Assembly: GCA_903813345.2 (NCBI GenBank)
Contig: CAIIXF020000011.1
Span: forward strand, 29,506,166-29,570,165
Length of the DNA stretch: 64,000 bases
Origin: Owenia fusiformis
Taxonomy: Eukaryota > Annelida > Polychaeta > Sabellida > Oweniidae
Direction: 5' to 3'
The number at the start of each line of letters is the position of its first letter. The first letter of the stretch is position 1. The position numbers and the translations under genes were made by a program. Of the stretch, positions 22,601 to 35,147 are shown piece after piece. Below the pieces are notes generated by a model, which saw nothing but the letters and a program-made list of their open reading frames with translations, searched no databases and had not been told where the DNA came from.

Positions 22601-25600
22601 GTTTAATTTTAAAGGTCTTAGTTTATTAAATCTTAGTTTATGATGAATTATAAATGCATTTGTAACGACCCTTGAAAGCAAGTTGTTATTATTACATCCC
22701 ACCTGGGTTCGAATCCCACTCGGGGCATCGAATTTAGCACACTTTCTTTCAATTTCTTTATCTGGCTTGTTGGACCTATGCTTGCAGTCGTTAGTTATTT
22801 ATTCCCTTGGGGAGCCCTCGGGTCATTACATATTAAAATGCACCCATATGCTTTTATTTCGTCGCGTGAGAATAACTTTGTACTAACTGCCATTTTCAAA
22901 AAAATTGAGATAGACATGGAATTTTACTATTTGAAACACAGGCTTTTATCTCAGATACATGCCCCATCTCAATTCCCTCTCATTAAGCTAGAATTCAGTG
23001 TGAAATTGTACCATCTCCAGACAAACAGCTTATTTCTAATTTCAAATTGTCATATCTGATATCAACTGTTTCAACCAATCAACTCTCTAAGAATTGGTCA
23101 TGTGACTTGCAAAACTTGGAGTTCTAACAATCTTATATTAAAACGAAGTATGCCAATATGCATGTTATTGTATCTAGAATGAAATAATGTTTTGTAACAC
23201 AATACCATGCCAGTTTGCATGCCTGGCCTTTCATGTTTTAGTTTTAGAACTATTACAAGTAGATCAAAAAAATAAAATGATACAGTATGTGTAATCCCAT
23301 GCATATTCAAATTATATGCCCTCAATTACTCTTTGTATTATGGATGTTCATTGGATTATTCATGGCCACATGATATGAAATAAAATTACTAATTTCCTCG
23401 AAAACCTAAATCCTTGCTACCAGGGAAGATGAAAAGTACAAATGACCAGTTAATTAGATCATGTGAGCAGTCAAAAGTACCCTTTATCTCCCCTGCTACC
23501 AGGTCTTATAGAGGTTTGAATGGCCAAATGCAATAGAAATGCATATACGAAGCTGTCATCATTAAATGTTGAAAATGAAAGACTACTTATTTGTTTCTTC
23601 AAATAAAGTACATAATAATAGGCTATATACTAGATATAGTAATCAAAACAAATAGTAACTGTCATATTTTGCATTTTTTTATTAGTTATTTTATTACTAG
23701 TATGTTTTTCAGATTTGTCATTTCTTTTGCATTTTTGGGATCTTTGTTTCTAGATCATCTACATTTTATTTTGGAAAAGTAGCAAATTGGTTCAATTTCT
23801 TTACAAAGAGCCACTCTTAGTCTCCACTTCTACAATTGCTTCAATTCCCAATTGTACTCCACAGAGTAGCAAACAACAGAAAATGAATGGATAATGATAG
23901 CTGCATCCCAATGAACAAAATGTGATTACCGAAATCGAGGTTTCATCACTTTCATTAATCTAAAATGAATTAGAAATTATTTTTCTATTTTCAAATTTCT
24001 TCTATGTGCATGTAATAAAAATTGGTTGTGTCTTAGGCCCTACGGATCTGAAACCTGCTGGTCAAAATGGAATTACGGACCAGTTGCAATGTTATTCTCC
24101 TATACCCAGTGAAAAAATCAACTTGTCTGTTTCAAAAATAACCTATGACCAGCGGACTGGCCCTTAGGGGCTACATTGTAATGTGCTGGGAGGTTTAGGC
24201 TACAGGGTTTATACCGAGGGAAATATGTGGGGGACCGTATTGGCATCATTGGTTTCAATGCATTGTACTTCTGCCTTAGTTTCAAAGGCAATAAATTCTT
24301 TTTGAAGGGTGTCCTGAGATTCCAAAATTAAGAAATAATTGTACTTATTTGAGAAATTGTTTTAAAGTTTTATAAATTGAATTTTCTTTATTCTATTAAA
24401 TAATATTCTTTGGTTTTTGAAGATTTTTTTACAAAGCAAAACATTATTTTTCATTCTAGATACAATAACATGCATATTGGCATACTTTGTTTTAATATAA
24501 GATTGTTATAACTCCAAGTTTTGCAAGTCACATGACCAATTCTTAGAGAGTTGATTGGTTGAAACAGTTGATATCAGATATGACAATTTGAAATTAGAAA
24601 TAAGCTGTTATTCCGGTGGGAAATTGTATCAACTCCATTTCCATAGTTTTAAAAAAGGATCTTGTAAATTGTTTCAAGGTATGATATTTCATATAAGATA
24701 TCTCTAGGGTGAGACCTGGTGACATACAAAAAATCAAGTTTCACATACCAATACTAAGTAAGATACAGACCTCTAAACTTTCAAACCTTGATTTCTCAGT
24801 TCCGTAAAAATGTGAGATAGTACAAAGTTATTCTCATGCGACGATTTATGGATCTGTCATCTGTCTAGTCATAAAATAAAGCCGGAGTTGTAGAAATGTT
24901 AATCATTTGAGCTATTTTGAGATTTAATAATCTTTAAAATTGAACCCTTCAATGACTGTATCATGTTCCACGTAGGTGGGTAGGTGGGTATGAGGTAGGA
25001 GGTTTTTTATACAAAGCCCATTCTTCATGCCATAATTTATCAATAAAGTGATACACAATACAGCATCATAGTATTGCATGGGTCATATGATAAATATCAT
25101 AATCAAATGGCAGACTTGGTGAATTACAGGAAATGTATTTGCTAAGATTATTTTTTAAACTTATATTTTTTGCAATTCTTGAGTGATATAATTTTATTTT
25201 TTACTAGTGCGCAATATCACTGACTTGAAAGTGTTTTTTCATGTTTTCCAGCTTGTCGAACTGGAGAAGCTAAATTGACCAAGGGTTATAATCTCCCATG
25301 TCGTTACATCATACACACAGTAGGTCCTCGGTACAACATCAAATATAGGACAGCTGCAGAGAGCGCCCTCTATAACTCTTACAGAAATGTCATGCAAGTC
25401 GTCAAGTGAGTAGATTAAAAATTAACATAATTTTTGATAAATTGAATCCAAAGATAGAATACATTTATAATACAAGGGCTCTGGGGCCTTTCAGAATTGT
25501 GAATATAGAGTGTAAGGAGAAGGGGTTTAGCTACCATAAACATAATCAAAAGATGGTAAGACTCCTCTGCTCATGATTTTCAAGAATATATTCTTTTAGA

Positions 25601-28600
25601 TGCTCTAGATAACCTTCTTAGGCTGATCATTTATTGGAGTCAACCAATTTAAGTAAAATATATTATTGATCATAATGATAAACTTGCATATGTTTTCCAG
25701 AGAGACAGCTATAACATCTATTGGGCTCTGCTGTATCAACTCAATGCGAAGAGGCTACCCTCCTGAAGAAGGCGCACATATAGCCATACGTATGTATAAT
25801 TTCAAATTTCTATTTATTTTCAGAAACATTCAATAGATAAGAAATAAACAACGGTTTCTGTATGAAGCAATTTTTGGTTAACAATTTTTTAGATAAATTT
25901 TTCAATCATGACTAATTCATGAATTGTCTTTTATGATTAATGTAGATGTCTTAGAGGTCAGTTGATTATCTGGTTAAAAATTGAGAAAATGTAGACCTAT
26001 AATTTAGTATTTACATTCAAAATTATGGGATTTATTATGGGATTTATTAGTAGTAATAATTTTTTGGTCATCGATTGATTGATTAAATTTTAGGCACTGT
26101 CCGAAGGTTTCTGGAGAAGTATGGAGATACGATTGATACAGTTGTCTTCTGTGCTACAGAAATAGATGAAGTAAGAGATCACATTCATACAATTTCCTCT
26201 CTGTCAAACATCTGAATTGTTTCATTGCCATCCAAATTTTCCAGGTGGAACTTTATTATAAAAGATACATCTCATAAAAGCCATTATATCATGATCTAGT
26301 GTAGAGATTGAATATGATACAGACATGGTACATGTATAAGTGATAGTTGTTTTGTATCATTGTGAAAACCCTGAAAAATGTTACAGCTAAATCACATAGC
26401 AAAAGGAATCACTGAATTTGCAGGGCTTTGTGAATAAGACCTCAGATCACCTTGCCTTCATCTTGCCTTCATATATTAAAATCCTTCTTGATGTTCCATT
26501 CAAGGATGCAATATTGTTCACCCTGTGTCTAATTGTTTACAAAGTCAACATACCATACATAATAACTACGAGTTCTAAAAATCTTGTTCATTTCTAGATG
26601 GTGTATAAAAGTGTGTTGCCCCTTTATTTCCCACGTACAGTGAATGAGGAGAATTACATGGCTTACCACCTCCCTCCAGAGATTGGCAATGAGTTGGGAG
26701 AACCAGTCATTGAAGAAAGAAAAATACGCATTTTGGATAAACCAATGAGTGAGTATTCTTTGATTATTGAAAAAAACTGAAGTGGATGTCTTCCAACAAA
26801 CATGTATACTATAGCTTATTGTATGTCATTTTATTATGTCACCACAACAAGTGATGACATATTGTTATAGTCTCCAATTTATTCGTGGACAGTGTTTTTC
26901 AGTCAGCATTTGTAACAAGTAGCAGGTGGTGACATTTTGTGTGTTAATGCCTTGTATTTTCTTTTGTATGCCCTGAGCAGCACTCGCAGTACCATTTGTA
27001 GCAATTGACAATATATCACATGTAATACATGTAAGCATTATGCAGTATCTAGTACATTAGAACAGTTTATATGTATTGTATAATGTACATCTACATACTG
27101 TAGTGTTGCTTTAACTCCAGGATTAATTACTCCAACCATTGTTAATTTACTGTACTTACTTCCAAATCAATTTCCTTTCTTGTTTCTATGAAATATTTTA
27201 CAAAATAAACAACTTCATGAAAAACAAACCCAAGTGTTTTTTTTATGTTCCAATGTGTTCCATCATGAAATAAATTATAACTATAAGAAAAATAAAAAAG
27301 ATAATAAAAAATATGGTCATGTTCAATGAACTGAACTAATTTACTAATCACTTCCTCCCTGAAATTTCTTCCAGGGGCCAAGGATCCAGATTCTGGGGAG
27401 TTGGAAGACAGTATCAATCTGGAGGATGAATTTGAACTTTCCGTTGCTATTGGAAACCATGCATTTTCCAAGATGGAGAAGAATCCAGATACTGATAAGA
27501 AGGCAAAACTTCAGGGTAGAAGTACAGAGGAAATGTTAAAACTTGAGAGACAAAGGAGGTAAGATAGTATGCTAGACTTAAAAGGCAAAGGAGGTGAGAT
27601 TGTATGTTAGACTTAAAAGACAGAAGAAAAAGAGGCTTGCACTGCCAAGATTGTTTGTTAGGCTGTATATAGACCAAAGAGGTTTAACTATGTGTTTGAC
27701 TTAAGATACAAAGTACATGATTATGAATATATGTGTATACGTGTAATGGCTATGAATGACAGAATACAAGATAATTTGTCTTGAAAGTTTCAAAGGCAAG
27801 AATGTCTAATTAAACAAACCATCAAACATGATGAAATGAGACATGAGTCCAAGAAATGAATTGTGAGATTTTCTTGGTATTATTAAAGCATTACTTGCTC
27901 CATTTTGAGAAACAAATCTTCAACTCTAGGCTCATAGCCAGGTTTTTGCCAAGGGGGATTAACTTTACAAAAAGTTCCTAGGGGGATGGGGGTCACATTT
28001 GGCAATGTTGGTTCAAAATCACTTGAATGAATGAATGAAAACTGCATGATTTTGGAAGAATTTACTGGCCATTTCTTGTTACAGGCGTGAACTCTTACGC
28101 CTAAAGATTTAATACAAGTCAAAATGTGATTGTTTTGTTCTAGATATGAAAGATGGCTTAAGAGAGCAAAAACTGAAGATCTATCAGAGATTGCCGCACT
28201 GCGGTGTTTCTACCACAGTGGGGTTGACAGGATGGGAAGGCCTGTCGTTATATTTGTTGGCAGGAATTTTGCTTCCGATAAAGTTGACCTTGTCAAGGTG
28301 AGCACAGTATTAACAACTACATATTAATATCACACATAGACCTACCATACCCCAGATCTGCAGTATGAATGCCTGCCTAATTGTTATATTGTTGTATTTA
28401 TTTTTTAATGCACAGAATTGAACATCATCTCTTTTCAAAAGTCCAGAGCAGTTTTAGGCTTTGACTGTATTCAATGTTATTTTCCAGGCGTTGTTATATT
28501 TCATCAACTTGATGGAGCCACTAGTGTCTCAGCCCTACGTGATGGTCTACCTACACACTCTTACAAGCAGAGACAACCAGCCACATATGGGCTTCCTGAA

Positions 28601-29494
28601 GGAAGTTTACTATCTGGTGGACGATAAGTATCGGGATAACCTGAGAGCTCTCTATGTTGTGCATCCAACTGTCTGGACTAGGGTAAGTATGAGATTTCTA
28701 ACACAGTGAGAAAAGTTGCTTAAGAGAATGTAGCAGATAAAGGTACAGAAGGTGGGGCCTCTTCTTTAACAAGGGTATTATTTATAATTCATTTTTGAAT
28801 CATGTTTGTATCATATAATAAGTACATTCAATTTGGAGAAATATGTAGAGATCAAAGTGAAACTCTCTGAATCTATTTGGTGCATATATAATTCCTTAAA
28901 ATACCTAGTATTCAAAACCAGAAATTGTTCTTACCTTGTTCCAGGGTAATCAAAGCTTTTAATGTTTATCTCAATGAATCCATTCTTTTTTTTTCATTGC
29001 AGCTGATGAGTTGGTTTGTGACTACATTCAGTATATCTGGTATAAGAAACAAGGTACACAGTCTTCCAGGGGTGGAGTACCTTTATACAAAGATCAGACC
29101 CGATCAGCTAGATATCCCTGCCTTTGTACTTGATCATGACATACAGGTATGTATTGCCCCTCAAACAAATGGCATATTGTATTTTACATGAGTATTCTTA
29201 ATACATTTAATTAATAATATCTGAATAGTTTAACTGTTTCATGAATGTGAATATAACACTACCATTCGTTTTGACACAACTCTGTCACAATTTTATTATC
29301 CACCACCTGTCAACACCATAACTTTTTTGTGGATGGTTTCAGCATTAAATAGGTGTTTGGTGGTCGGCATTTGGTGTCTATAACAAATGGCAGGTGGTGG
29401 CATTTTGCATATTAATGCCTTGTTTTTATTTATATTTCAGTTAAATGGCACAAACTACTACAATTGTGAAGCTTTGGAGCATGGTCAGCTGTAG
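19658..29494 (+). CDS. GDAP2: ganglioside-induced differentiation-associated protein 2 homologue (macro + CRAL-TRIO)
   Basis: Eleven coding exons: 19658-19821, 21484-21626, 25252-25405, 25701-25789, 26094-26170, 26598-26748, 27375-27558, 28144-28297, 28488-28682, 29003-29146 and 29441-29494. All have GT/AG borders and matching phases. The 502-aa product is close to the ~497 aa of human GDAP2 and shares its MDPLG start. The macro domain (ADP-ribose-binding fold) spans ~50-215: [58 protein letters not shown] variable linker (~260-320) precedes the CRAL-TRIO/Sec14-like domain (~330-480: [30 protein letters not shown]). An ATTAAA at 29655-29660 is a possible poly(A) signal. Intron 2 (3.6 kb) contains a MULE-like element. 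The biochemical role of the family is poorly defined. Confidence 0.95.
20375..20475. repeat. hairpin with internal tandem repeat (GDAP2 intron 1)
   Basis: Arms GTTGAAACTATGGAAGGTTTC and GAAACCTTCCATAGTTTCAC pair almost perfectly. The loop contains repeats of CATCTGCAAAGAGGCACC. It is ~100 bp, probably a small MITE or fold-back. Confidence 0.6.
20568..20639 (+). repeat. tRNA-derived SINE head
   Basis: 72 nt with a tRNA-like A box (TGGCTCAGGGGTAGAGC), a 7-nt anticodon-like loop CTCGAGA and a B box (GGGTTTGATTCCC). The acceptor and anticodon stems mispair, so it is not a working tRNA gene. The following GAATTTAGCACA also follows the fragment at 22697-22770, marking a SINE family body. Confidence 0.65.
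20715..20815. repeat. small inverted repeat (GGGGGTGCGA arms)
   Basis: ATAGCCAGGAGGGGGTGCGA and CGCACCCCCCTCACTGAAAG with GCTACGCCCCTGG form opposed arms around a T-rich centre. GTAGCCAGGGG-type words also occur near 22025, suggesting a dispersed MITE. Confidence 0.4.
20940..21003 (-). repeat. second tRNA-like SINE head, minus strand
   Basis: The minus strand reads CCTGTAGCTCAGTGATAGAG (A box, 20981-20997) and then GGTTCAATCAC (B box, 20948-20958) at roughly tRNA spacing. The stems are degenerate. Probably a SINE promoter rather than a tRNA gene. Confidence 0.45.
22528..25018. mobile_element. MULE-like element with long TIRs and 9-bp TSD (GDAP2 intron 2)
   Basis: Perfect 9-bp duplication CATTCTTCA at 22519-22527 and 25019-25027. 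Ends are GGCTTTGTATAAAAAACC and its complement. Long inverted arms, left about 22528-23198 and right about 24436-25018, share blocks such as ACGTGG.ACATGATACAGT, GAGAATAACTTTGTACTA and CAATATGCATGTTATTGTAT. Long TIRs plus a 9-bp duplication are characteristic of Mutator-like elements. The centre (23200-24435) holds no recognisable transposase, so it is non-autonomous. A SINE fragment interrupts the left arm. Confidence 0.8.
22697..22770 (+). repeat. 5'-truncated tRNA-SINE fragment inside the left MULE arm
   Basis: Contains the B box GGGTTCGAATCCC (near 22705-22717), then GGGGCATCGAATTTAGCACA, matching the SINE at 20568 onward. The right MULE arm lacks this segment, so it inserted after the element formed. 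Confidence 0.6.
26835..26965. repeat. repeat family C copy in GDAP2 intron 6
   Basis: Begins TTATTATGTCACCAC and ends near GTGGTGACATTTTGTGTGTT. It is the reverse-oriented relative of the copies at 4020-4500. A fourth, more diverged copy lies at about 29300-29430 in intron 10. Confidence 0.6.
29300..29430. repeat. repeat family C copy in GDAP2 intron 10
   Basis: Shares CCACCACCTGTC at one end and CAAATGGCAGGTGGTGGCAT with TTAATGCCTTG at the other with the copy at 26835-26965. It ends ~10 bp before the last GDAP2 exon, so it sits against the polypyrimidine tract of that acceptor. Confidence 0.55.
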
Positions 29495-30184
29495 CTCTAT
29501 ACAAGACACTGAGGAGCTTTTCATAGCCCATGATTCTTTTGCACACTAGGCTCTTGTCAGCTTGAGATTTATTTTATGGTTGGTCGAGCAATTATGAAGT
29601 CAGTTTAGAGTCATTATGCTTATAAACCTCCATTGTAAATTATTTTTGTAATAGATTAAAAATTACTGTAGCAGTCAGAATTTTAAACATATGTAATCTA
29701 TATGAGGGTGTGGCAACTTTTATTAGATTTAAAGGGAGAATTAGTCATAAAAATTCTTTTGAGTAAGATTAGTTAGTGTGAATCTTGTTAAAAGGAACAT
29801 GCTGCCTCTTTGATAGTCACCAGTTTAGGAAATTATCCCATTACTCCATGGTATATTCTCCCTTTAAATATAATCTGAAAATTGTAGTTAAAAAACAGGA
29901 GGCATTAAAATCAGCGAAACAGTCAGATTTTATAATTATTATTATTTATTACTAATACCATGTAATTTAAGCACTAATAGATTAGTATGATGTCGTTGAA
30001 ATGATCTTCCATAGAAAACCCTTCTAAAAATATATTGTGAAGGCTGGTTTGATGCTAACGTTTATGCCTAATAAGCTTATGCAGTTGCAGCAGAATTCTT
30101 TTTTAGCATGTGATGTCAAAGTCTATTATACTGAATAGAAAATTGAGTTTTATCCCAAATATGAACCCTTTAAGAACTTACATA

Positions 30185-31275
30185 CGAGGGGTGATTCAAA
30201 AGTAATGGACAAAATTTTATAGGCATACTAAATTTCACCCAATCAGTCTAATTTTTTCACAGTGAATAGATCAATCAATTCTCTACTTTGTGTCGAATTC
30301 TCATTTAAATGCATTTGAAATTGTTTCAGCTATACATAACCATGGTAACAAGGGTGAGCATGGGTGGAATTGGTTTTTTAATGATAATTGAATATTTTTG
30401 TCATTTTGCTCGATTTTGTTTTAATGACTCAATTACCACACATGATATGTCTAACAAGCATGGTAATGCAATTGTCAAGCAAGACTCACATGCCCATGTG
30501 TTTGCTGTTGAGTTCTTAATTCAGCAACCAATTGTGCTATGACATCACAATGATATTTCTAAGAATGATGAGTCACAGTGAAAAGGAAAGACACAAGAGA
30601 CAATCGTTTGTTACACATGGACAATGCCCCAGCACACAGGTCCAAGCTAGTTCAGGATTCTCTTGCAGCATTCATGGACATGCCTCAACTTCCACATGCT
30701 CCATATAGCCCTGCTACTGCTCCTTGTGATTTCTATCTTTTTCCCACCCTTAAGATGGCATTAAAGGGACAATCCTTTCAGACATTAGCTGAGCTGCAAA
30801 TGGCTGTACAAAAACAGATGAACACCATGGCTGCTGATGGATTTGGGCATGTGTTCTCTGCATGGGTGCGCCGACAGAAGAAAGTAATTGAACTTGGAGG
30901 AGAATACATTGAGGATTGAATATAATTCAAATAGATGTGCATCAGGAATATTAAGGAATGATATGGATTATTATTGAACTTACTGCAATATGCTTTTCAT
31001 ATACATCTTGCATTGCAAAATATATTGCACCAGCAAACTTTTCATTGAAAATCCATTTGTTATTATGATGAAAATAGCCTTAAAAATGGATTCCGGGTGT
31101 ATGCACCATGATCCAAGAGAAGTGCTCTATCTCAAAATGTATTTGCATTTAGTTAATGAAATTTTAACATATAATAGATAATTGATTAATCTTTATTTGT
31201 ACAAAGTTTCATTCAAATCTGGTAAAGGTCAGCGTGCCTATAAAATTTTGTCCATTACTTTTGAATCACCCCTCG
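30185..31275 (+). mobile_element. mariner-like element, defective
   Basis: TA duplications at 30183-30184 and 31276-31277. Near-perfect ~40-bp TIRs start CGAGGGGTGATTCAAAAGTA at both ends. At 1091 bp it is shorter than a full mariner (~1.3 kb). Only the C-terminal part of the transposase is readable (30578-30919). It lies ~700 bp downstream of GDAP2 in the same orientation. Confidence 0.92.
30578..30919 (+). pseudogene. mariner transposase C-terminal fragment
   Basis: A 113-codon frame to TGA with the second catalytic Asp in HMDNAPAH and the third in PCDFYLFPTLK, ~35 residues apart (mariner-type DDD), and the LPHAPYSPATAP signature between them. The N-terminal DNA-binding region and the first Asp are missing, so the protein cannot be active. 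Confidence 0.88.
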
Positions 31276-31277
31276 TA

Positions 31278-33180
31278 AAAATCCTTTATTTATTGATCCA
31301 TCTTTACATACAAATTGTATATAGTGGTGGTTTAAGTTGAACGCCTACGACAATCATGGACCACACGATGACGCAGAGAAACAAATGGCTCTTGTCACCA
31401 AAAATGTATCAGCGGAGAAGGGAATGAGACTTTTAAAGATTTTTTGAGACTTTAAATCTACTTTATGGGAATTTTCTAGCTTAAAATGTGTATATAAAAT
31501 AAAATAATGTAAAAGGCTATGCGAGGCAATGTGCTAAAAATGTTCTGCTGCAACTGCATTAAATAGACCAATATACTGTACATCTTTTACCATGGACTTG
31601 AAAATTATGAGATGTTAATAGAAGTTTTACTTTTGTAAATGTAAACAGATAGTGAGTTTATACAAATATTTCATTTTATGTTAGTCTCAGGTCCTACTGA
31701 GGTTTTTGGGAATATTGCTTGTGAAAGATGCACAGGTATTCACAGAAAATAGAAAAGTACTCTATCTGGTAGGCTATTTCTTTTTTTATTTATTCACTGT
31801 TAATATTCCTCACTCAAGATTTTCAGTGATGTTTTTGCTGCCTTTACCTGTTTAATTACAGTGTCATCTGAATGGTTATTACCATGCATTTATATATAAA
31901 AATACACTGGACAAAATGCCAGCCAATGGTATATGGTTTAGATTACACTGGATAAACTCACAACTTGGGAATATATAGAGGTTATTTCATGGGAGGGATT
32001 GAATATGAATTTTATTCCGAGGGAAAATATGATATTGGCCATGGAAAATGTAGGACGTAGACCAATCACAGAGTGAGGAATATGACAGTGAATAGTAATT
32101 TGTGATGTTCATACCTTGTTTCTATTATAAACTATTTGGGGTATTTCTTACTAATTGCAATTCCTTACTAATTGTCTTGTGTATTAAACTAGATAATTAG
32201 TCGAGATTATTATTTTATTATTTATTTCAACCAAAATGTGCTTATTACTGTAACAGAATGAGTAAGAAATATTTTACGTACATCTGGAAAAAACTTGTAC
32301 ATTCTTTCCTCCAATACTAATGTTCAACCACTAATATTTCCTGTATGATAGGTTAATTTAAAAAAATCAATCTCTATATTTATTTTTCTTGGAAATTCGA
32401 TATTGCAAATATATACAAAATTCAACTAGTATGTAGTTTGACTATTGAACAAGATTACATTATATAAACAAACACCTTGTAGATAGGTTTTCTGTTTATA
32501 TGTTGAATATATTATAATTGTTATAATTGAAAATAAATACTATGTATCTCCTTATTTACTTAGGGCAATAAATTTACAAAAACTATATTAGATACATCAA
32601 CTAGTTGAAGTGGCATGTCAATGTCCAAAGGTATTATCAGGCCTGTACCAACTTCTATCAGGAGGGACTTTCAATTTCAGAGAGGCTCTAATATTTAAAG
32701 CAACAGGCTTCCAATTTGTCTTTTGAACTTGAAAGTTTTGCAAATTTGATTTTAGAAATGCTAATTTTGACCCAAATTAAGGCAAAGTGCAAGTTTTCAA
32801 AAAGTATAATTTTTAAGCAAAGGTATGCCAATACACTTGGGTGTTTGGCAATGAGCATGATTGTTTTGTAAATGCACTTTTTATGATTATTATTATACAT
32901 ACACATGATCTGTTATTATCATACATGAACTGTGTTGACTAAAAAGTAGTGTTCACCATTTGCACAATAAAATATCTAACATCTTAAAAATGTGTCCATG
33001 TTAGTCATATGCTAGGAAAACTGATGAATCAAGTTTAATGGAACTTTCTAATACCCTGCCATCTTCAAATATTCTGAGTATTTTATAAAATAAAACGTGA
33101 CACAAGTGTTTGAACATCGGGATTTGAACAACATCTATGTTTCGTCCCCGGACAAAACTTTCCGGACACCCTGTAACCAT
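31278..33180. other. AT-rich spacer, no gene seen
   Basis: No frame with coding character or paired splice signals. 32985-33060 contains a diverged fragment of repeat family A (AACTGATGAATCAAGTTTAA, TAATACCCTGCCAT). Confidence 0.5.
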
Positions 33181-33181
33181 C

Positions 33182-33234
33182 CACGTGCTTATATTTTGAC
33201 ACGTGACTTCCTGCAATTTTTCTGCGCATGCGCA
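33182..33234. promoter_or_regulatory. candidate promoter core: two E-boxes and an NRF-1-like palindrome
   Basis: CACGTG at 33182-33187 and 33200-33205 and a perfect TGCGCATGCGCA at 33223-33234 within ~50 bp of otherwise AT-rich DNA. Downstream, TTG|GTAAATAT at ~33384 could be a first-exon donor. No gene is assigned; a distant start for a rightward gene is possible but unproven. Confidence 0.3.
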
Positions 33235-35147
33235 CCGAATGTTAATGAAGAGGGAGATTTGTTTGCTCAGACATTCGATCCTCCACATAAAACACTTTTT
33301 AACAAAGAACGACGACAACTACAACATAAAGACGACGCTTGGATATACTCTAATGTACGAATACTCTACTTGCGCAAAGATTGGTAAATATATTCTTCAA
33401 TTATCTCAGAATGCTACAAAATCCTGTAAATTGTTGACTGACACTGATTTTACTGAACACAGCTGTCTCTTACTCTATGTTTGCACAAGTGATAGCCTGG
33501 TATCACATTCACAATATGGAGCTGTGTTGTCAGTCAAACAGGTTACTTTTTAACCCCTTTGCATTGCCGGATCATCAAGAAACTAACAACAATTTTTTGG
33601 GGGGAGGGGTGGGCACAGCAACTCGTAGTCCAACAACATTAGACCTAGCCTGGGCCTCGTTTCTTATCTGACATGTCTTATGGCCCCGGCTAGGTCTAAC
33701 TTCCATGATCATTTTGCCCTTGTTGCGATCATTTAATCGTTCAGCAGGTTTCGACATGCGGAACAAATTAAACCGTAATAAGATGGTATCGTTACAGAAA
33801 TAATGTGATCAACACATGCATACATACCTTATGAATAAATACAAATCATCACATACCCCCCTGTAACCTCATCGATGTATAATTATGAAAATGTTGGGAG
33901 AAGGCTTTTTCTTAGTTTAGAAAACTCTGTTCTGGTTCCGGTAACATCGAAATGGCAAATCCTTTCAGGAATAAACCGCCGTTAGCAACACTGAACGAAA
34001 CAAGTTCATAAAACGAAACGAACCCCGGTTATCCTATATATAAGTACAAAATATTGTAATACTGTAGGAGGCTTGCGATAAACATGATTAAGTTTCCTAC
34101 TTTTTTTCCTGTTTTATTTTCAGAATTATGGTAAATTTCTGGCTAAAATGCTAAAGCTTTCAACAACTTTGGACAAACGCAAGCATGTGATACTGAATAA
34201 TTAGATATTTTTCTTAACATGTTTAAATATATATTGTGCCAAAGTTTTCTCTCCCAGAAAGTCAGTGATTTCCCATTGTAATAACTCAGATGCGAGTAGG
34301 TAGTTACCAGTTTCACCACCAGGTGGCTCATTCAGGCCACACAGCATGACATAGTTATGCAAATTAAAATAATGTATCTGTCCAATACAAGAAAACATAT
34401 TTCACTTTTTGTGACTTTATATGTTGAATCTCCCCGTAGTAGCATTTACATTTTCCAAAACAAATTTTTTTCAAAATTGATCAACAATATTTGAAGCAAT
34501 ATTTCTTGATGTACTTTTACATGTACATTTCAAATACTAGATAGTATGACATCATTTTGACTGAATGTTTAATGACGATCAAGTAAGGTTTTTTAACATT
34601 AGAGTAATGAGATCGAAAAAAGCTGAAAAGTGTTGATTTGAAAAAAATCAGATTTGGAGGTATCGAGATAAATCAGGTGTGAAGTATCTATAGGTTAAAA
34701 GTACATTTACTTGCTCCAATATCGTGGTAAAACACATGTGTTTAACTTTTCTCTCATTGAGTAAATGAAATATCATTGTAGAAAAATATGTTTTATAAAA
34801 TAGCATAAACAAAACTTTAATTTTATTAAGAACATCATACATTTAAGAGCTAGGAATAAAACAACCATGCTTATACATCAGTGTTCTCCCCAAAAAAAAT
34901 TTTCAACTGGGTGCAAGATTTCAAGTCTAAAAAAATCAGCACTCGGCGCTACGCTCACAATATCTCAGTGTAGTTGCTTACTTCACTCATTCTTTAAATC
35001 AGAAGTTGAAGTGACATGGGGAGATCACTGTACATGTAATCTTATCACAATACATCACCACATTGAAGTTATTAAAATGTAACAATTGTTACAAAGCATG
35101 TATGCTGAGTAAAATACATGATCCCAGTTATAAACAATTGAGTGTAT
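33235..35147. other. spacer with repeat A copy 3 and a small hairpin
   Basis: Short frames at 33239-33390 lack family resemblance. TTAGACCTAGCC and GGCTAGGTCTAA form a hairpin at 33637-33700. About 34284-34560 is repeat family A in reverse orientation, starting AGATGCGAGTAGGTAGTTAC. Nothing else was recognised. Confidence 0.5.

Noticed and set aside
33097-33553. Overlapping ~100-codon genes at 33.1-33.5 kb
   Set aside because: Overlapping frames on both strands across a promoter-like GC-rich patch; no family resemblance and no consistent splicing.
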